Shown here in pieces: positions 53,566 to 62,424 of a stretch of 64,000 nucleotides of DNA. Under the pieces are notes generated by a model. It saw nothing but the letters and a program-made list of their open reading frames with translations. It had not been told where the DNA came from and ran no database searches. How positions within the stretch are numbered: position 1 is the first letter of the stretch; every line of letters starts with the position of its first letter. Origin of the DNA: Bryobacterales bacterium F-183 (GTDB lineage Bacteria > Acidobacteriota > Terriglobia > Bryobacterales > Bryobacteraceae); assembly GCA_016865505.2 (NCBI GenBank), contig AP025252.1:62001-126000 (forward strand), given 5' to 3'. The position numbers were made by a program, and so were the translations under genes.

Positions 53566-54920
53566 TGAAGCGCTTTCTTACAGCTCTCGCGCTCTCGGCG
53601 GCGCTAGCTTCCGCCGAAACCTTCGTTATCCAGAACGCCACCGTCTGGACAATGGCCAAAGGCAAGTTCACCGGCTCGGTCGTCGTCAAGGACGGCAAGA
53701 TCGAGCAAGTCGGCGAAAAGGTCATGGTGCCCCAAGGCGCCAAGATCATCGACGCCGGAGGCCAGCACCTCATCCCCGGCATTATCGACGCCCACTCGCA
53801 CATCGCCGCGGAAGCCATCAACGAAGGCAGCGTCTCCGTATCTTCGATGGCCAGCATCGACGACGTACTCAACCCCGAAGACATCGCGATCTACCGCGCT
53901 CTTGCCGGCGGCGTCACCACCGCCAACATCCTGCACGGCTCTGCGAACTCCATCGGCGGCCAGACGGTCATCACCAAGATGCGCTGGGGTACCGACGCCA
54001 AGACCATGCTCTTTGAAGGTGGACGCCCGGGCATCAAGTTCGCCCTCGGCGAAAACCCCAAGCGTGCCGGCAACGCCGCAGTGAACGTCGGCGGAACTCC
54101 GCGCCCGCAGCGCTACCCCGCCACTCGTATGGGCGTCGAAGACGTCATCCGCCAGGCCTTCATCGATGCTCGCGAATACCAGCGCACCTGGGAAGAGTAC
54201 AAGACCAAGGCCGCCAATGGTGAACGCGTCGTCGAACCCAAGCGTGACCTCAAACTCGAACCGCTGGTCGAGATCCTCGAAGGCCGCCGCGACGTCCACG
54301 CGCACTGCTATCGCGCCGACGAAATCCTGATGCTCCTCCGCGTCGCCGACGAATTTGGCTTCAAGATCCGTACCCTGCAGCACGTGCTCGAAGGCTACAA
54401 GGTAGCCAAGGAGATCGCCGCTCACGGTGCCGGGGCCTCTACCTTCAGTGACTGGTGGTCGTACAAGGTGGAAGCCTTCGACGCGATCCCCTACAACGCC
54501 GCCATCATGCACAAGAAGGGCGTGCTCGTATCGCTCAACAGCGACTCTGCCGAACTCATGCGCCACTTGAACACCGAAGCCGCCAAGGTCATGAAGTACG
54601 GCGGCGTCAGTGAAGAAGACGCCCTGGCCATGGTCACCATCAACCCGGCCAAGCAGTTGAAGATCGAAAATCGCGTCGGCTCCATCGAACCCGGCAAGGA
54701 CGCGGACCTCGTTCTCTACGACAAGAACCCGCTCTCCAACTACGCCAAGGTCCAAAAGGTGTGGATCGACGGCAAGATGTACTTCGAACGTGAAAAAGAC
54801 CTGGCCGATCGCGCCGCCCGCGAAGCCCGCAAGAAAGGTCTGCTCGAAAAAGAAAAGGCTGCCGCCCCGGTCCAGAAGAAGGACGGAGCCGCTCCCCGCC
54901 GCGGAGGTCCCGCAGAATAA
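53565..54920 (+). CDS. Secreted amidohydrolase with intact metal site, second of three
   Basis: A 451-residue exported metallohydrolase. Metal residues are all recognisable: H-S-H in P-G-I-I-D-A-H-S-H, a Lys in G-I-K-F-A-L, His in D-V-H-A-H-C-Y-R, His in T-L-Q-H-V-L-E-G-Y, and Asp in L-N-S-D-S-A-E-L-M-R-H. It resembles imidazolonepropionase-like or prolidase-like periplasmic amidohydrolases that cleave peptides or cyclic amides. Coupled by single-base overlaps to a degenerate paralogue on each side. The tail (about 420-451) is charged and repetitive, rich in K, E and A. Confidence 0.85.
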   Translation: MKRFLTALALSAALASAETFVIQNATVWTMAKGKFTGSVVVKDGKIEQVGEKVMVPQGAKIIDAGGQHLIPGIIDAHSHIAAEAINEGSVSVSSMASIDDVLNPEDIAIYRALAGGVTTANILHGSANSIGGQTVITKMRWGTDAKTMLFEGGRPGIKFALGENPKRAGNAAVNVGGTPRPQRYPATRMGVEDVIRQAFIDAREYQRTWEEYKTKAANGERVVEPKRDLKLEPLVEILEGRRDVHAHCYRADEILMLLRVADEFGFKIRTLQHVLEGYKVAKEIAAHGAGASTFSDWWSYKVEAFDAIPYNAAIMHKKGVLVSLNSDSAELMRHLNTEAAKVMKYGGVSEEDALAMVTINPAKQLKIENRVGSIEPGKDADLVLYDKNPLSNYAKVQKVWIDGKMYFEREKDLADRAAREARKKGLLEKEKAAAPVQKKDGAAPRRGGPAE

Positions 54921-56245
54921 TGAAGAAGTTCTTCGTCTCCTTTACACTCGCCGCCTCCCTCGCATTCGCCGCGGCGAACGACACCTTCCTGGTGCGCAAC
55001 ATCACCGTACACCCCGTCACCGGACCCAAGCTCGATAACGCCTCGGTCCTCGTGGTGGACGGCAAGATCAGTGAAGTCGGAGCCAAGGTCACCGCACCCA
55101 AGGGCGTCAAGATCATCGAAGGCAAGGGCCTTCACATCTACCCCGGCATGATCAATTCGGCCACCGAAGTGGGCATGTCGGAAATCGGCTCCATCCGCGA
55201 AACCTCGGACACCGGCGAACTCGGCGAGTTCAACCCGCAGCTCCGTTCGTCGATCGCCGTCAACCCGTCCAGCGAACACATCCCCGTGACTCGTGCCAAC
55301 GGCATCACCGCTGTGATCACGCTCCCCGGCGGCGGCAGTACCGAAAATCGTGGCTTCGCCTTCGGCGCTCTCAACCCCGTCATCGTAGGTCAATCCGCTC
55401 TCATGCACCTCGACGGCTGGACCTGGGAAGAGATGGAACTCAAACGCACCGCGGCCATCCAGATGAAGTTCCCCACCATCCAGATGCTGTCGCCTCGCGC
55501 CATGATGATGGACCTTCCCGGCGCCTTCCCCCGGAACACCTTTGCGGAAGCCAAGAAGTCCTACGACCGTCGCATTCAGGCCATGCACGAGTTCTTCGAA
55601 CAGGCCCGCCGGTACCAGAAGGGCAAAGAGTCGAAGCAACCCGGCCTCCGTCGCGACCTCAAGTTCGAGGCCATGATCCCCGTGCTCGAAGGCAAGACGC
55701 CGCTCATGATCGTCGCCACCCGCAACCGCACCATTCGCGACGCCATCGAGTTCGGCCAGAAGGAAAAGATCAAGATCATCCTCGCTGGTCTCGAACAACT
55801 GGGCGACAACGCGGCCAAGATCAAGGAACTCAACATCCCCGTGATCCTTGGTGAAACCCTCACCCTGCCGTCTTCTGAAGACGACCCCTACGATTCCACC
55901 GCTGCCTTACCGGGCCTCCTGCACAAGGCTGGAATCAAGTTCGCCTTCGGCACCTTCGACACCCAGTTCGCCCGCAACCTGCCGTACCAGGCAGCAACCG
56001 CGGTCGCTTACGGCCTGCCTTATGAGGAAGCCTTGAAGTCGGTCACCATCAACGCAGCAGAGATCTGGGGCGTGGCCGATCAGATCGGATCCATCGAAAA
56101 AGGCAAATGGGCAGACCTCATCATCACCGATGGCGACCCCCTCGAAACGAACACCCAGATCAAGCAGATGTTCATCAAGGGCAAAGCCGTGGATCTCTCC
56201 AGCCGCCACACCAAGCTGTTTGAGAAGTACATGAGCCGCCAGTAA
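54920..56245 (+). CDS. Amidohydrolase-like pseudoenzyme, third of three
   Basis: A 441-residue secreted protein with a signal peptide (MKKFFVSFTLAASLAFAAA). The P-G-M-I-N-S-A-T-E-V-G segment replaces P-G-x-I-D-x-H-x-H, so the first ligand pair is gone; the V-H-A-H position reads I-V-A-T-R-N; and an Asp remains in F-G-T-F-D-T. The C-terminal sandwich is normal (G-S-I-E-K-G-K-W-A-D-L-I-I). Start overlaps the previous stop by one base. A strong terminator follows 23 bases after the stop. Confidence 0.75.
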   Translation: MKKFFVSFTLAASLAFAAANDTFLVRNITVHPVTGPKLDNASVLVVDGKISEVGAKVTAPKGVKIIEGKGLHIYPGMINSATEVGMSEIGSIRETSDTGELGEFNPQLRSSIAVNPSSEHIPVTRANGITAVITLPGGGSTENRGFAFGALNPVIVGQSALMHLDGWTWEEMELKRTAAIQMKFPTIQMLSPRAMMMDLPGAFPRNTFAEAKKSYDRRIQAMHEFFEQARRYQKGKESKQPGLRRDLKFEAMIPVLEGKTPLMIVATRNRTIRDAIEFGQKEKIKIILAGLEQLGDNAAKIKELNIPVILGETLTLPSSEDDPYDSTAALPGLLHKAGIKFAFGTFDTQFARNLPYQAATAVAYGLPYEEALKSVTINAAEIWGVADQIGSIEKGKWADLIITDGDPLETNTQIKQMFIKGKAVDLSSRHTKLFEKYMSRQ

Positions 56246-56267
56246 CTGCATCCACCGCATCTCAAAC

Positions 56268-56303
56268 AAAAGGCGGAGCGATCAGCTCCGCCTTTTCTTA
56301 TTT
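56268..56303 (+). terminator. Rho-independent terminator of the amidohydrolase operon
   Basis: A perfect 12-base stem (56268-56279 with 56285-56296) closes a 5-base loop GATCA; the right arm ends in TTTT and is followed by a T-rich run. It sits 23 bases after the last amidohydrolase stop and ends the three-gene transcript. Confidence 0.85.
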
Positions 56304-56352
56304 TCTGGATACACCCCAGTCCCTATCGGCATTTGCCAGAGTTACTAAACTG

Positions 56353-56369
56353 TGTTAATCCTATTAACA
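56353..56369. promoter_or_regulatory. Inverted repeat upstream of the TonB-dependent receptor
   Basis: TGTTAATcctATTAACA has perfect 7-base arms and a 3-base spacer, very AT-rich in GC-rich DNA, 139 bases before the receptor ATG. It has the form of an operator for a dimeric regulator. The rest of the 56304-56507 gap holds AAGGAG at 56499-56504 as ribosome site and no sure promoter. Confidence 0.45.
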
Positions 56370-56507
56370 ATCTAAATTCAGGGTCTGTCCATACTGGGTC
56401 CTCGTTAGCCGACCCATTCCTCGTTCGATCTCGGTTCGTTTTGACCGTCCGCGCTACCCCAACAGCGCGCGTTAGATTGACCCCTATTCTGTTCGTACAA
56501 GGAGCAT

Positions 56508-59500
56508 ATGCGATACGTTAGACTTGCTTCACTAGTCATCGCGCTGATGAGCACCGCACTTTGGGCTCAGTCATTCCGCGGTTCCATCGCCGGAACCGTC
56601 ATCGACTCATCGGGCGCAGTTATCCCCGGTGCGGCCGTCCAGGCCGTTAACAAAGGCACCAGCGTCACCTTCGACACTCTGTCCACCGACGCCGGTGAGT
56701 TCAACCTCCCGAACCTTCCCCTCGGCGAATACACCGTCACCGTAAAGAAAGACGGCTTCCAGACCCAGAAGATCGACAACGTTGAAGTTGCCGTCTCCAA
56801 AGTCACCAACATCACTGCAAAACTCGGTGTAGCCTCCCAAGGCACCATCGTCGAAATCTCTGCCACCGCCGCCAGCATCGAAACCACTTCGTCGAGCCTC
56901 GCCTCCGTCGTGACCCCGCGGCAGGTGCAGGACATGCCGATGAACGGTCGCGACTTCCGCCAGATGCTCAAGCTGAACCCCGGCGTTTCGCCCTCTTCGG
57001 GTTCCGTCAACGGCATGCGCACCTCCGGCAACAACTACCAGATTGACGGCGCCGACAACAACGACGCCTTCCACAACTCCACTGCCGTGAACCAGGGCGG
57101 CGTTTCCGGCATCGCCGGCACCCTGCTTCCCATCGAAGCCATCGACCAGTTCGCTGTCGTCAGCAACGCCTCGGCCGACTTCGGCCGCAACGGCGGCTCC
57201 AACGTCAACCTCGTGATCAAGTCCGGCACCAACGACTTCCACGGCAGCGCCTACTACTTCAACCGCAACGAGTACTTCTCGTCCTTCTCGCCCTTCCAGG
57301 ACCCCAACACGTCCAAGAAGCGCGTGATGCGCAACAACCAGTGGGGCTTCTCCGCCGGTGGTCCGGTCATCAAGAACAAGCTGTTCTTCTTCACCACCCT
57401 CGAATCGCAGAAGGCCATTGCCAACCTCTCGCTCCTCAACACCCACCCGTCTACCGCCTGGGTGAACTCGGCCCGTGAAGTGATGGCCCGCTACGGCGTG
57501 TCCGTCAGCCCCGTCGCCACTAGCCTGTTGAGCTTCTGGCCCTCGCGCTACAACAACCTGCCCGCCACCATCCAGAACTTCTCCGGTGGCGATCAGAACG
57601 ACTACGACAGCTACAACGGCATCGCCAAGATGGACTGGGCTGTGTCCTCCAAGCACCAGCTCTCCGGCCGCTACTTCGGTGGCACCGGCACCCAGACCGC
57701 CGAAGCCGGCCTGCCCTATCGTGAGTACTTCCAGGTTGCGCCCAGCCGCATGCACAACATCGCGGTCGTCGCCACCTCCACCCTGTCGCCCCGCCTCGTC
57801 AGCCAGCTTCTGCTCGGTGTCAACTACTTCAAGCAGACCTTCAATGACTCGGACGTGAGCCCCAATCCCATCGCCGCCGGCCTCAACACTGGCGTACCGC
57901 AGGACGGCTCCCTCGGTGGCTCCCCCTCCCTCCGCATCACCAACTTCGCCGGCGCCAGCGCGACGCAGCCCCTCGGCCGCATCGACACCTCCGGCCACAT
58001 CACGGAAAACCTCAGCTACACGGTCGGCCGTCACGCTCTTAAGTTCGGTGGCGAATACCGCCGCGCCCACTTCGACGTGTTCTACGACACCAACAAGCGC
58101 GGCAGCTTCCTCTGGGACGGCACCCGCGGACCCTGGGCAGCCGATCCTGCCGTCAGCGCTCCGCTCCGCTCCCTGTCGGACTTCCTCGCCGGCTACCTCT
58201 CCAACAACAACGGCGCCACCATCGTGCGTGGCCAGTTGCAGCGTGACTACCGCCAGAACACCTTCGATTGGTGGGCACACGACAACTTCCAGGTCAACCG
58301 CAAGCTCAACCTGAACTTCGGCGTCCGCTGGAGCTACGTCGGTCCCATCTACGACATCGACAACTCCATCACGTCCTTCACTCTCGGCAGCGGCTTCCAG
58401 TCCGTTGGCAAGAGCGGCCGCGACCTCTGGCCGAAGGATTGGAACAACTTTGCTCCCCGCGTCGGTTTCGCCTACAACGCCGGCACCAAGACGGTGCTCC
58501 GCGGCAGCTACGGCTTCTTCTACGACGTTCCGCCACTCAACTTCATCATTGCCAACACCGGTATGCCCAACGGCGGTTCGGCTGGCATCCACGCCAACCC
58601 GGCCGGTCCTGACCCCGTGTTCACCATCACCCGCAACGGTGTGAACATCGAACCCGGCGTCGCGATCTTCCCGACCACCGCTACGGCTCCCACCAACGTC
58701 GGCGCCTTCGGCGTCAGCCCGGACTTCCGCACCCCGTATGTTCAGAACTACAACATGAACATCCAGCACCAGCTCAGCGGCAACACTGTCCTGCAGTTTG
58801 CCTATGTGGGTTCGAAGGGCACCAAGCTGTCGCTCCTGCGCAGCGTCAACCCCATCGTCGGCGCTACCCCCAACGCGGCTGGCACCGGCATGGTCGGCGG
58901 CACCCGCCTCCTCGCTTCGCAGTACCCGACTCTCGGCGGCATCAACCTGCTCGAGACCATCGCCAACTCGAACTACAACTCGTTCCAGACCTCGCTGCGT
59001 ACCACCCGCGTGAAGGGCTTCACCATCAACGCCAACTACACGCTCGGCAAGGCGCTCGACAACGGCTCGAACGTCCGCAATTCGCTCCCGGCCAACAGCT
59101 TCAACCTGCGCCGCGAATACGGCCCGTCCAACTTTGACATGCGCCACATCTTCACCGGCTTTGTCATCTACGACGTTCCGCAGCTCGGCAAGTTCGCTCC
59201 CCGCCTCACCAAGGGCTGGCAGTTGAACGCGCTGATGACCGCGCACAGCGGCGAACCGCTCGACCTCCTCTCCGGTACCAACCGTAGCGGCGTCAACGAC
59301 AACCGCGACCGTCTGGATGTGGTCGGCCAATGGGATCAGGGTGTCGCCTCCCGCGCCACTCCCTTCGGTCCGATTCCCTACTTCAACCCCTCGGCCTTCC
59401 GTACCGCAACTCTGGGTACGTTTGGCAACATCGGCCGCAACGCGTTCTATGGCCCCGGCTTCGGCGCAGTGGACTTCTCGGTGTTCAAGGAAACCCCCAT

Positions 59501-59699
59501 CACCGAACGTCTCCGCACCCAGCTCCGCATCGAAATCTTCAACATCTTCGATCGCGCGAACTTCGCCAACCCCGGAACCAACATCAACGCTGCTGCCAGC
59601 TTCGGCCTGATCACCGCCACCCGCAACGGTTCTTCCGCCCCCGGCATTGGGTTCGGCGAACCGCGCAACGTGCAGTTGGCGCTCAAGCTGATCTGGTAG
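56508..59699 (+). CDS. TonB-dependent receptor-like protein with carboxypeptidase-regulatory domain
   Basis: A 1063-residue outer-membrane protein. A signal peptide ends L-W-A-Q; about 25-105 is a carboxypeptidase-regulatory-like beta domain (G-S-I-A-G-T-V-I-D-S-S-G-A-V-I-P-G-A); a plug region follows with M-P-M-N-G-R-D-F-R-Q-M and Y-Q-I-D-G-A-D-N-N-D. The rest is a beta barrel ending in aromatic Trp (L-A-L-K-L-I-W), as needed for assembly. Such receptors take up glycans or siderophores; the substrate is unknown. Codon use is strongly biased, suggesting high expression. AAGGAG is 3 bases upstream. Confidence 0.9.
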   Translation: MRYVRLASLVIALMSTALWAQSFRGSIAGTVIDSSGAVIPGAAVQAVNKGTSVTFDTLSTDAGEFNLPNLPLGEYTVTVKKDGFQTQKIDNVEVAVSKVTNITAKLGVASQGTIVEISATAASIETTSSSLASVVTPRQVQDMPMNGRDFRQMLKLNPGVSPSSGSVNGMRTSGNNYQIDGADNNDAFHNSTAVNQGGVSGIAGTLLPIEAIDQFAVVSNASADFGRNGGSNVNLVIKSGTNDFHGSAYYFNRNEYFSSFSPFQDPNTSKKRVMRNNQWGFSAGGPVIKNKLFFFTTLESQKAIANLSLLNTHPSTAWVNSAREVMARYGVSVSPVATSLLSFWPSRYNNLPATIQNFSGGDQNDYDSYNGIAKMDWAVSSKHQLSGRYFGGTGTQTAEAGLPYREYFQVAPSRMHNIAVVATSTLSPRLVSQLLLGVNYFKQTFNDSDVSPNPIAAGLNTGVPQDGSLGGSPSLRITNFAGASATQPLGRIDTSGHITENLSYTVGRHALKFGGEYRRAHFDVFYDTNKRGSFLWDGTRGPWAADPAVSAPLRSLSDFLAGYLSNNNGATIVRGQLQRDYRQNTFDWWAHDNFQVNRKLNLNFGVRWSYVGPIYDIDNSITSFTLGSGFQSVGKSGRDLWPKDWNNFAPRVGFAYNAGTKTVLRGSYGFFYDVPPLNFIIANTGMPNGGSAGIHANPAGPDPVFTITRNGVNIEPGVAIFPTTATAPTNVGAFGVSPDFRTPYVQNYNMNIQHQLSGNTVLQFAYVGSKGTKLSLLRSVNPIVGATPNAAGTGMVGGTRLLASQYPTLGGINLLETIANSNYNSFQTSLRTTRVKGFTINANYTLGKALDNGSNVRNSLPANSFNLRREYGPSNFDMRHIFTGFVIYDVPQLGKFAPRLTKGWQLNALMTAHSGEPLDLLSGTNRSGVNDNRDRLDVVGQWDQGVASRATPFGPIPYFNPSAFRTATLGTFGNIGRNAFYGPGFGAVDFSVFKETPITERLRTQLRIEIFNIFDRANFANPGTNINAAASFGLITATRNGSSAPGIGFGEPRNVQLALKLIW

Positions 59700-59713
59700 T
59701 ACACTCTACGAAT

Positions 59714-59746
59714 GCGGTGCGCACGACACTACTCGTCGCGCACCGC
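59714..59746 (+). other. Stem-loop just after the receptor gene
   Basis: GCGGTGCGC (59714-59722) pairs with GCGCACCGC (59738-59746); inside the loop ACGA and TCGT can extend the helix past a one-base bulge. No T-run follows, so it is not a typical terminator. Confidence 0.6.
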
Positions 59747-59778
59747 AGCAAGATCTGGCGGAATAAGGCGTATCTCAT

Positions 59779-59816
59779 AGCGTCCCGCCAAACGAAGTCC
59801 TTTGGTAGAGGACGCT
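59779..59816 (+). other. Interrupted stem-loop
   Basis: AGCGTCC (59779-59785) pairs with GGACGCT (59810-59816), and inside it CCAAA (59788-59792) pairs with TTTGG (59801-59805), giving a two-part hairpin with an internal loop. Confidence 0.5.
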
Positions 59817-59826
59817 CCATTATCAA

Positions 59827-59863
59827 GCCCGCGTTCTTCGGAATGCGGGCCTTTTTCTTTTTC
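59827..59863 (+). terminator. Rho-independent terminator of the receptor gene
   Basis: A 10-base stem (59827-59836 with 59841-59850, one G-U pair) is closed by a TTCG tetraloop flanked by C and G, the very stable cUUCGg type, followed by CTTTTTCTTTTTC. It ends the receptor transcript. Confidence 0.85.
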
Positions 59864-59882
59864 TGGATGATGAGAAATGGGG

Positions 59883-60608
59883 TTAGGTAGTCAGCGACGC
59901 CAGCACAACCGCGTCACCTTCCGGAGGCGCATCCGCCGCGAGCCCGCCATCCGGCGTCAGGATGCTGGATCTTCCGCGAAACGGGGTCCCTTCCTCTACG
60001 CCGTACGTATTGGCCGCAACAAGCCACCCCTGGTAGCCGTGCAACCGCCGCCGCCAGTACCCTCGGACGTCAAAGCCCTGGTCCAGCCAATTGGTGGGGA
60101 ATGCAATCAAGGTGGGTCCGGCGGCGAAAAGAAATTCGATAAATCGCCGGTCGTTCAGGTCCATGCAAATACCGCACGTCAAAGGCCCAAACGGCGTATC
60201 GATGAAAGGATAATCGCAGTCGCCCGGCTGGGCCCAGCTCTCATCCATTTCGTACAAAAATCGTTTTCGGTAGTTGTACAAAAGTTGCCCGGCTGGCGAC
60301 ACAATCATTGCCGAGTTGTACAGCTTGCCGCCTTCGCCCAATTCCGGATATCCCGCCACAAAGTACGCGTCATGCCGTTGCGCGATGCGCGACGCCAATT
60401 CGAACGTTGGCCCTTCGCCAGCCACTTCGGCCACCGCGCGGGCAGCATCCGCCGACGGAAACACGTATCCCGTCAGCGCCATTTCCGGACAAACAATCAG
60501 GGCTGTTTTTGGTGGACAACCGGTCTCAATCAAGCGCTCCAGGCGCTCTGAAGATTCCTTCCAATTCCCTTTGGCAGCCTGGAATTGGACGGCGGCAATC
60601 CACATCAA
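59883..60608 (-). CDS. Carbon-nitrogen (nitrilase-family) hydrolase
   Basis: A 241-residue amidase-like hydrolase with the Glu-Lys-Cys triad visible: Glu42 in C-P-E-M-A-L-T-G, Lys115 in Y-R-K-R-F-L-Y and Cys148 in C-G-I-C-M-D-L-N. No signal peptide, so cytoplasmic. Its start overlaps the acyl-CoA synthetase stop by 4 bases, so it is translated downstream of it. The substrate is not clear; some relatives act on N-carbamoyl or omega-amide compounds. Confidence 0.88.
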   Translation of the reverse strand: MMWIAAVQFQAAKGNWKESSERLERLIETGCPPKTALIVCPEMALTGYVFPSADAARAVAEVAGEGPTFELASRIAQRHDAYFVAGYPELGEGGKLYNSAMIVSPAGQLLYNYRKRFLYEMDESWAQPGDCDYPFIDTPFGPLTCGICMDLNDRRFIEFLFAAGPTLIAFPTNWLDQGFDVRGYWRRRLHGYQGWLVAANTYGVEEGTPFRGRSSILTPDGGLAADAPPEGDAVVLASLTT

Positions 60609-62389
60609 TCGATATCTTTGCCGGTGTACAACTCGCTCACCAGATCCCGGTGATTTTCGAGAACCTTGGCCCGGCGCACTTTCATCGTCGGCGTAACTTC
60701 ACCAGCCTCGATCGAAAACTCCCGATCAAGCACCTTGTATTTGCGGATTTGTTCGAACTGTGGCAATTGTCGATTGGCCCTCTGCACCGCTTTTTGAAGC
60801 TCTGCAACCACCGGCTCCGCCTTCGAAATCTCAGCGAAACTGGCCCCCTTTAAGGACTCATCGAGCGCCTCGGCTGCCTGCGTGCGCACGGTGAATATCG
60901 CAGTGATATACGGCAGTTTATCACCAATGAGCACCATTTGATTCACGATCGGCTCCGATTTGAACAAATTCTCGATCCGCGCCGGATAGATTTTCTTCCC
61001 ATTCGACGCCACGATGATCTCTTTTTTTCGCCCGGTAATGTACCAGTACCCTTCCTCATCCACCCGTGCAATATCGCCGGTATGCAGCCATCCATCGCGC
61101 AGCACGGCCGCCGTCGATTCCGTATCTTCGTAATAACCGTTGAAAATGGTCGGTCCGCCCAGCAGCAATTCACCATCCTCGGCAAGTTTTGCCTCTACAC
61201 CGGGAAGCATTTTGCCAATACTGCCGGACTTCGGACGCGCCACCGGATTGAGAGTCGTCACGCCACCTTCCGTGAGCCCAAAGCCCTCTAAAATCGGCAA
61301 CCCGATCGATCCAAAGAAATCCGCCAGATCTTTACCGAGAGGCGCGGATCCGGAAATCGGCAGCCGCAATTGTCCGCCCAGCCGCTCGCGGATTTTTGAA
61401 TACACCAAGCGGTCAAACACCTTGAGCGACGCCGCCAGCCAGGCCGGAATTTCTTTTCCTTCCTGCCGCAAACGAAAAGCCTGCGCGCCCGCGCCGACAG
61501 CCGCATAAAAAATCCGTCGCGACACCGCACCGCGTTTCCGGATTTCCGTCGCAATCGTCGCGTACATCCGCTCCCAAACACGAGGAGGCGCCAGCAAAAT
61601 CGTAGGCTGAATCGCCTTCAACTCCAACGGCAACCGCGTCAGGCTTTCCGAAAAATAAATCGGGAACGCCATGCGAATCGCCATAAATTCCATTGCGACC
61701 CGCTGCGCGATATGCGCTGAAGGCAAAAACGCAATGGCACGATCCTCAGGCCCAGCCTCCATCACCAAAGGCGGCATATCCGCATTGGCTACCGCCGACG
61801 CATGGCTCACCAGCCCCATTTTCGGAGCCCCCGTCGCGCCGGACGTGAGATACAGCACCGCCGTATCCGCAGGCTTCACGCGCGCATGCGCAACGGCAAA
61901 AGCCGCCATATTCGCGCGGCCCCGCTTACGCAGTTCGTCCAAACCTCCATCCGTCAGCAACACCCACTGGATGCTCGCCGCAGCCTCACTGCCCAAAGCC
62001 GCGCACAAACGATCCTTGGCCTGCGCATTCTCGGCAAACACCAGCACCGGCCGGATCTTCCGCAGCGTCTCGGCCTGCTCCTCCATCGGAATCGACGTAT
62101 ACAAGCCAGCGGAAATCGCACCAATGCTGAAGATCCCGAAATCCGCCAGATAAAACTCTGCGCGAGTTTCCGAAAACGTCGCCACGATGTCCCCATGTGC
62201 GACGCCCAACGACAAAAGCCCCGCGCCAATCTCGCGCGAGGCCGTCGCAAACTCATTCCATGTGTAGGTCTGATACTTCTCTTCGAGGCGCACCTGCTTC
62301 TTCAATCCGGGTACCGGCTGAAACAGGCCCTTACGGTCGCCGTACTTCGCGGCGGTCTCTTCGAGAACGGTGAAGAGGGTGCGTGACAT
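60605..62389 (-). CDS. Long-chain acyl-CoA synthetase (AMP-forming)
   Basis: A 594-residue adenylate-forming enzyme that activates fatty acids. The ATP motif reads L-T-S-G-A-T-G-A-P-K-M-G (a slight variant of T-S-G-T-T-G-x-P-K-G), then G-F-G-L-T-E-G-G, D-G-W-L-H-T-G-D, and the hinge/catalytic region G-R-K-K-E-I-I-V-A-S-N-G-K-K. ATG 62389 gives MSRTLFTVLEETAAKYGDR, the normal opening. Related to FadD15-type synthetases. It lies 35 bases after the TIM-barrel gene on the same strand. Confidence 0.9.
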   Translation of the reverse strand: MSRTLFTVLEETAAKYGDRKGLFQPVPGLKKQVRLEEKYQTYTWNEFATASREIGAGLLSLGVAHGDIVATFSETRAEFYLADFGIFSIGAISAGLYTSIPMEEQAETLRKIRPVLVFAENAQAKDRLCAALGSEAAASIQWVLLTDGGLDELRKRGRANMAAFAVAHARVKPADTAVLYLTSGATGAPKMGLVSHASAVANADMPPLVMEAGPEDRAIAFLPSAHIAQRVAMEFMAIRMAFPIYFSESLTRLPLELKAIQPTILLAPPRVWERMYATIATEIRKRGAVSRRIFYAAVGAGAQAFRLRQEGKEIPAWLAASLKVFDRLVYSKIRERLGGQLRLPISGSAPLGKDLADFFGSIGLPILEGFGLTEGGVTTLNPVARPKSGSIGKMLPGVEAKLAEDGELLLGGPTIFNGYYEDTESTAAVLRDGWLHTGDIARVDEEGYWYITGRKKEIIVASNGKKIYPARIENLFKSEPIVNQMVLIGDKLPYITAIFTVRTQAAEALDESLKGASFAEISKAEPVVAELQKAVQRANRQLPQFEQIRKYKVLDREFSIEAGEVTPTMKVRRAKVLENHRDLVSELYTGKDID

Positions 62390-62424
62390 GGTTTTTCCGC
62401 ACCCTCTAGCGTACCTTTGTTTGT

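Noticed and set aside
56607-59330. A 907-codon open frame antisense to the TonB-dependent receptor
   Set aside because: It mirrors the codon bias of the receptor; the product is a monotonous G/V/A/E/D-rich sequence with no domain, and the sense gene has a full set of domains.
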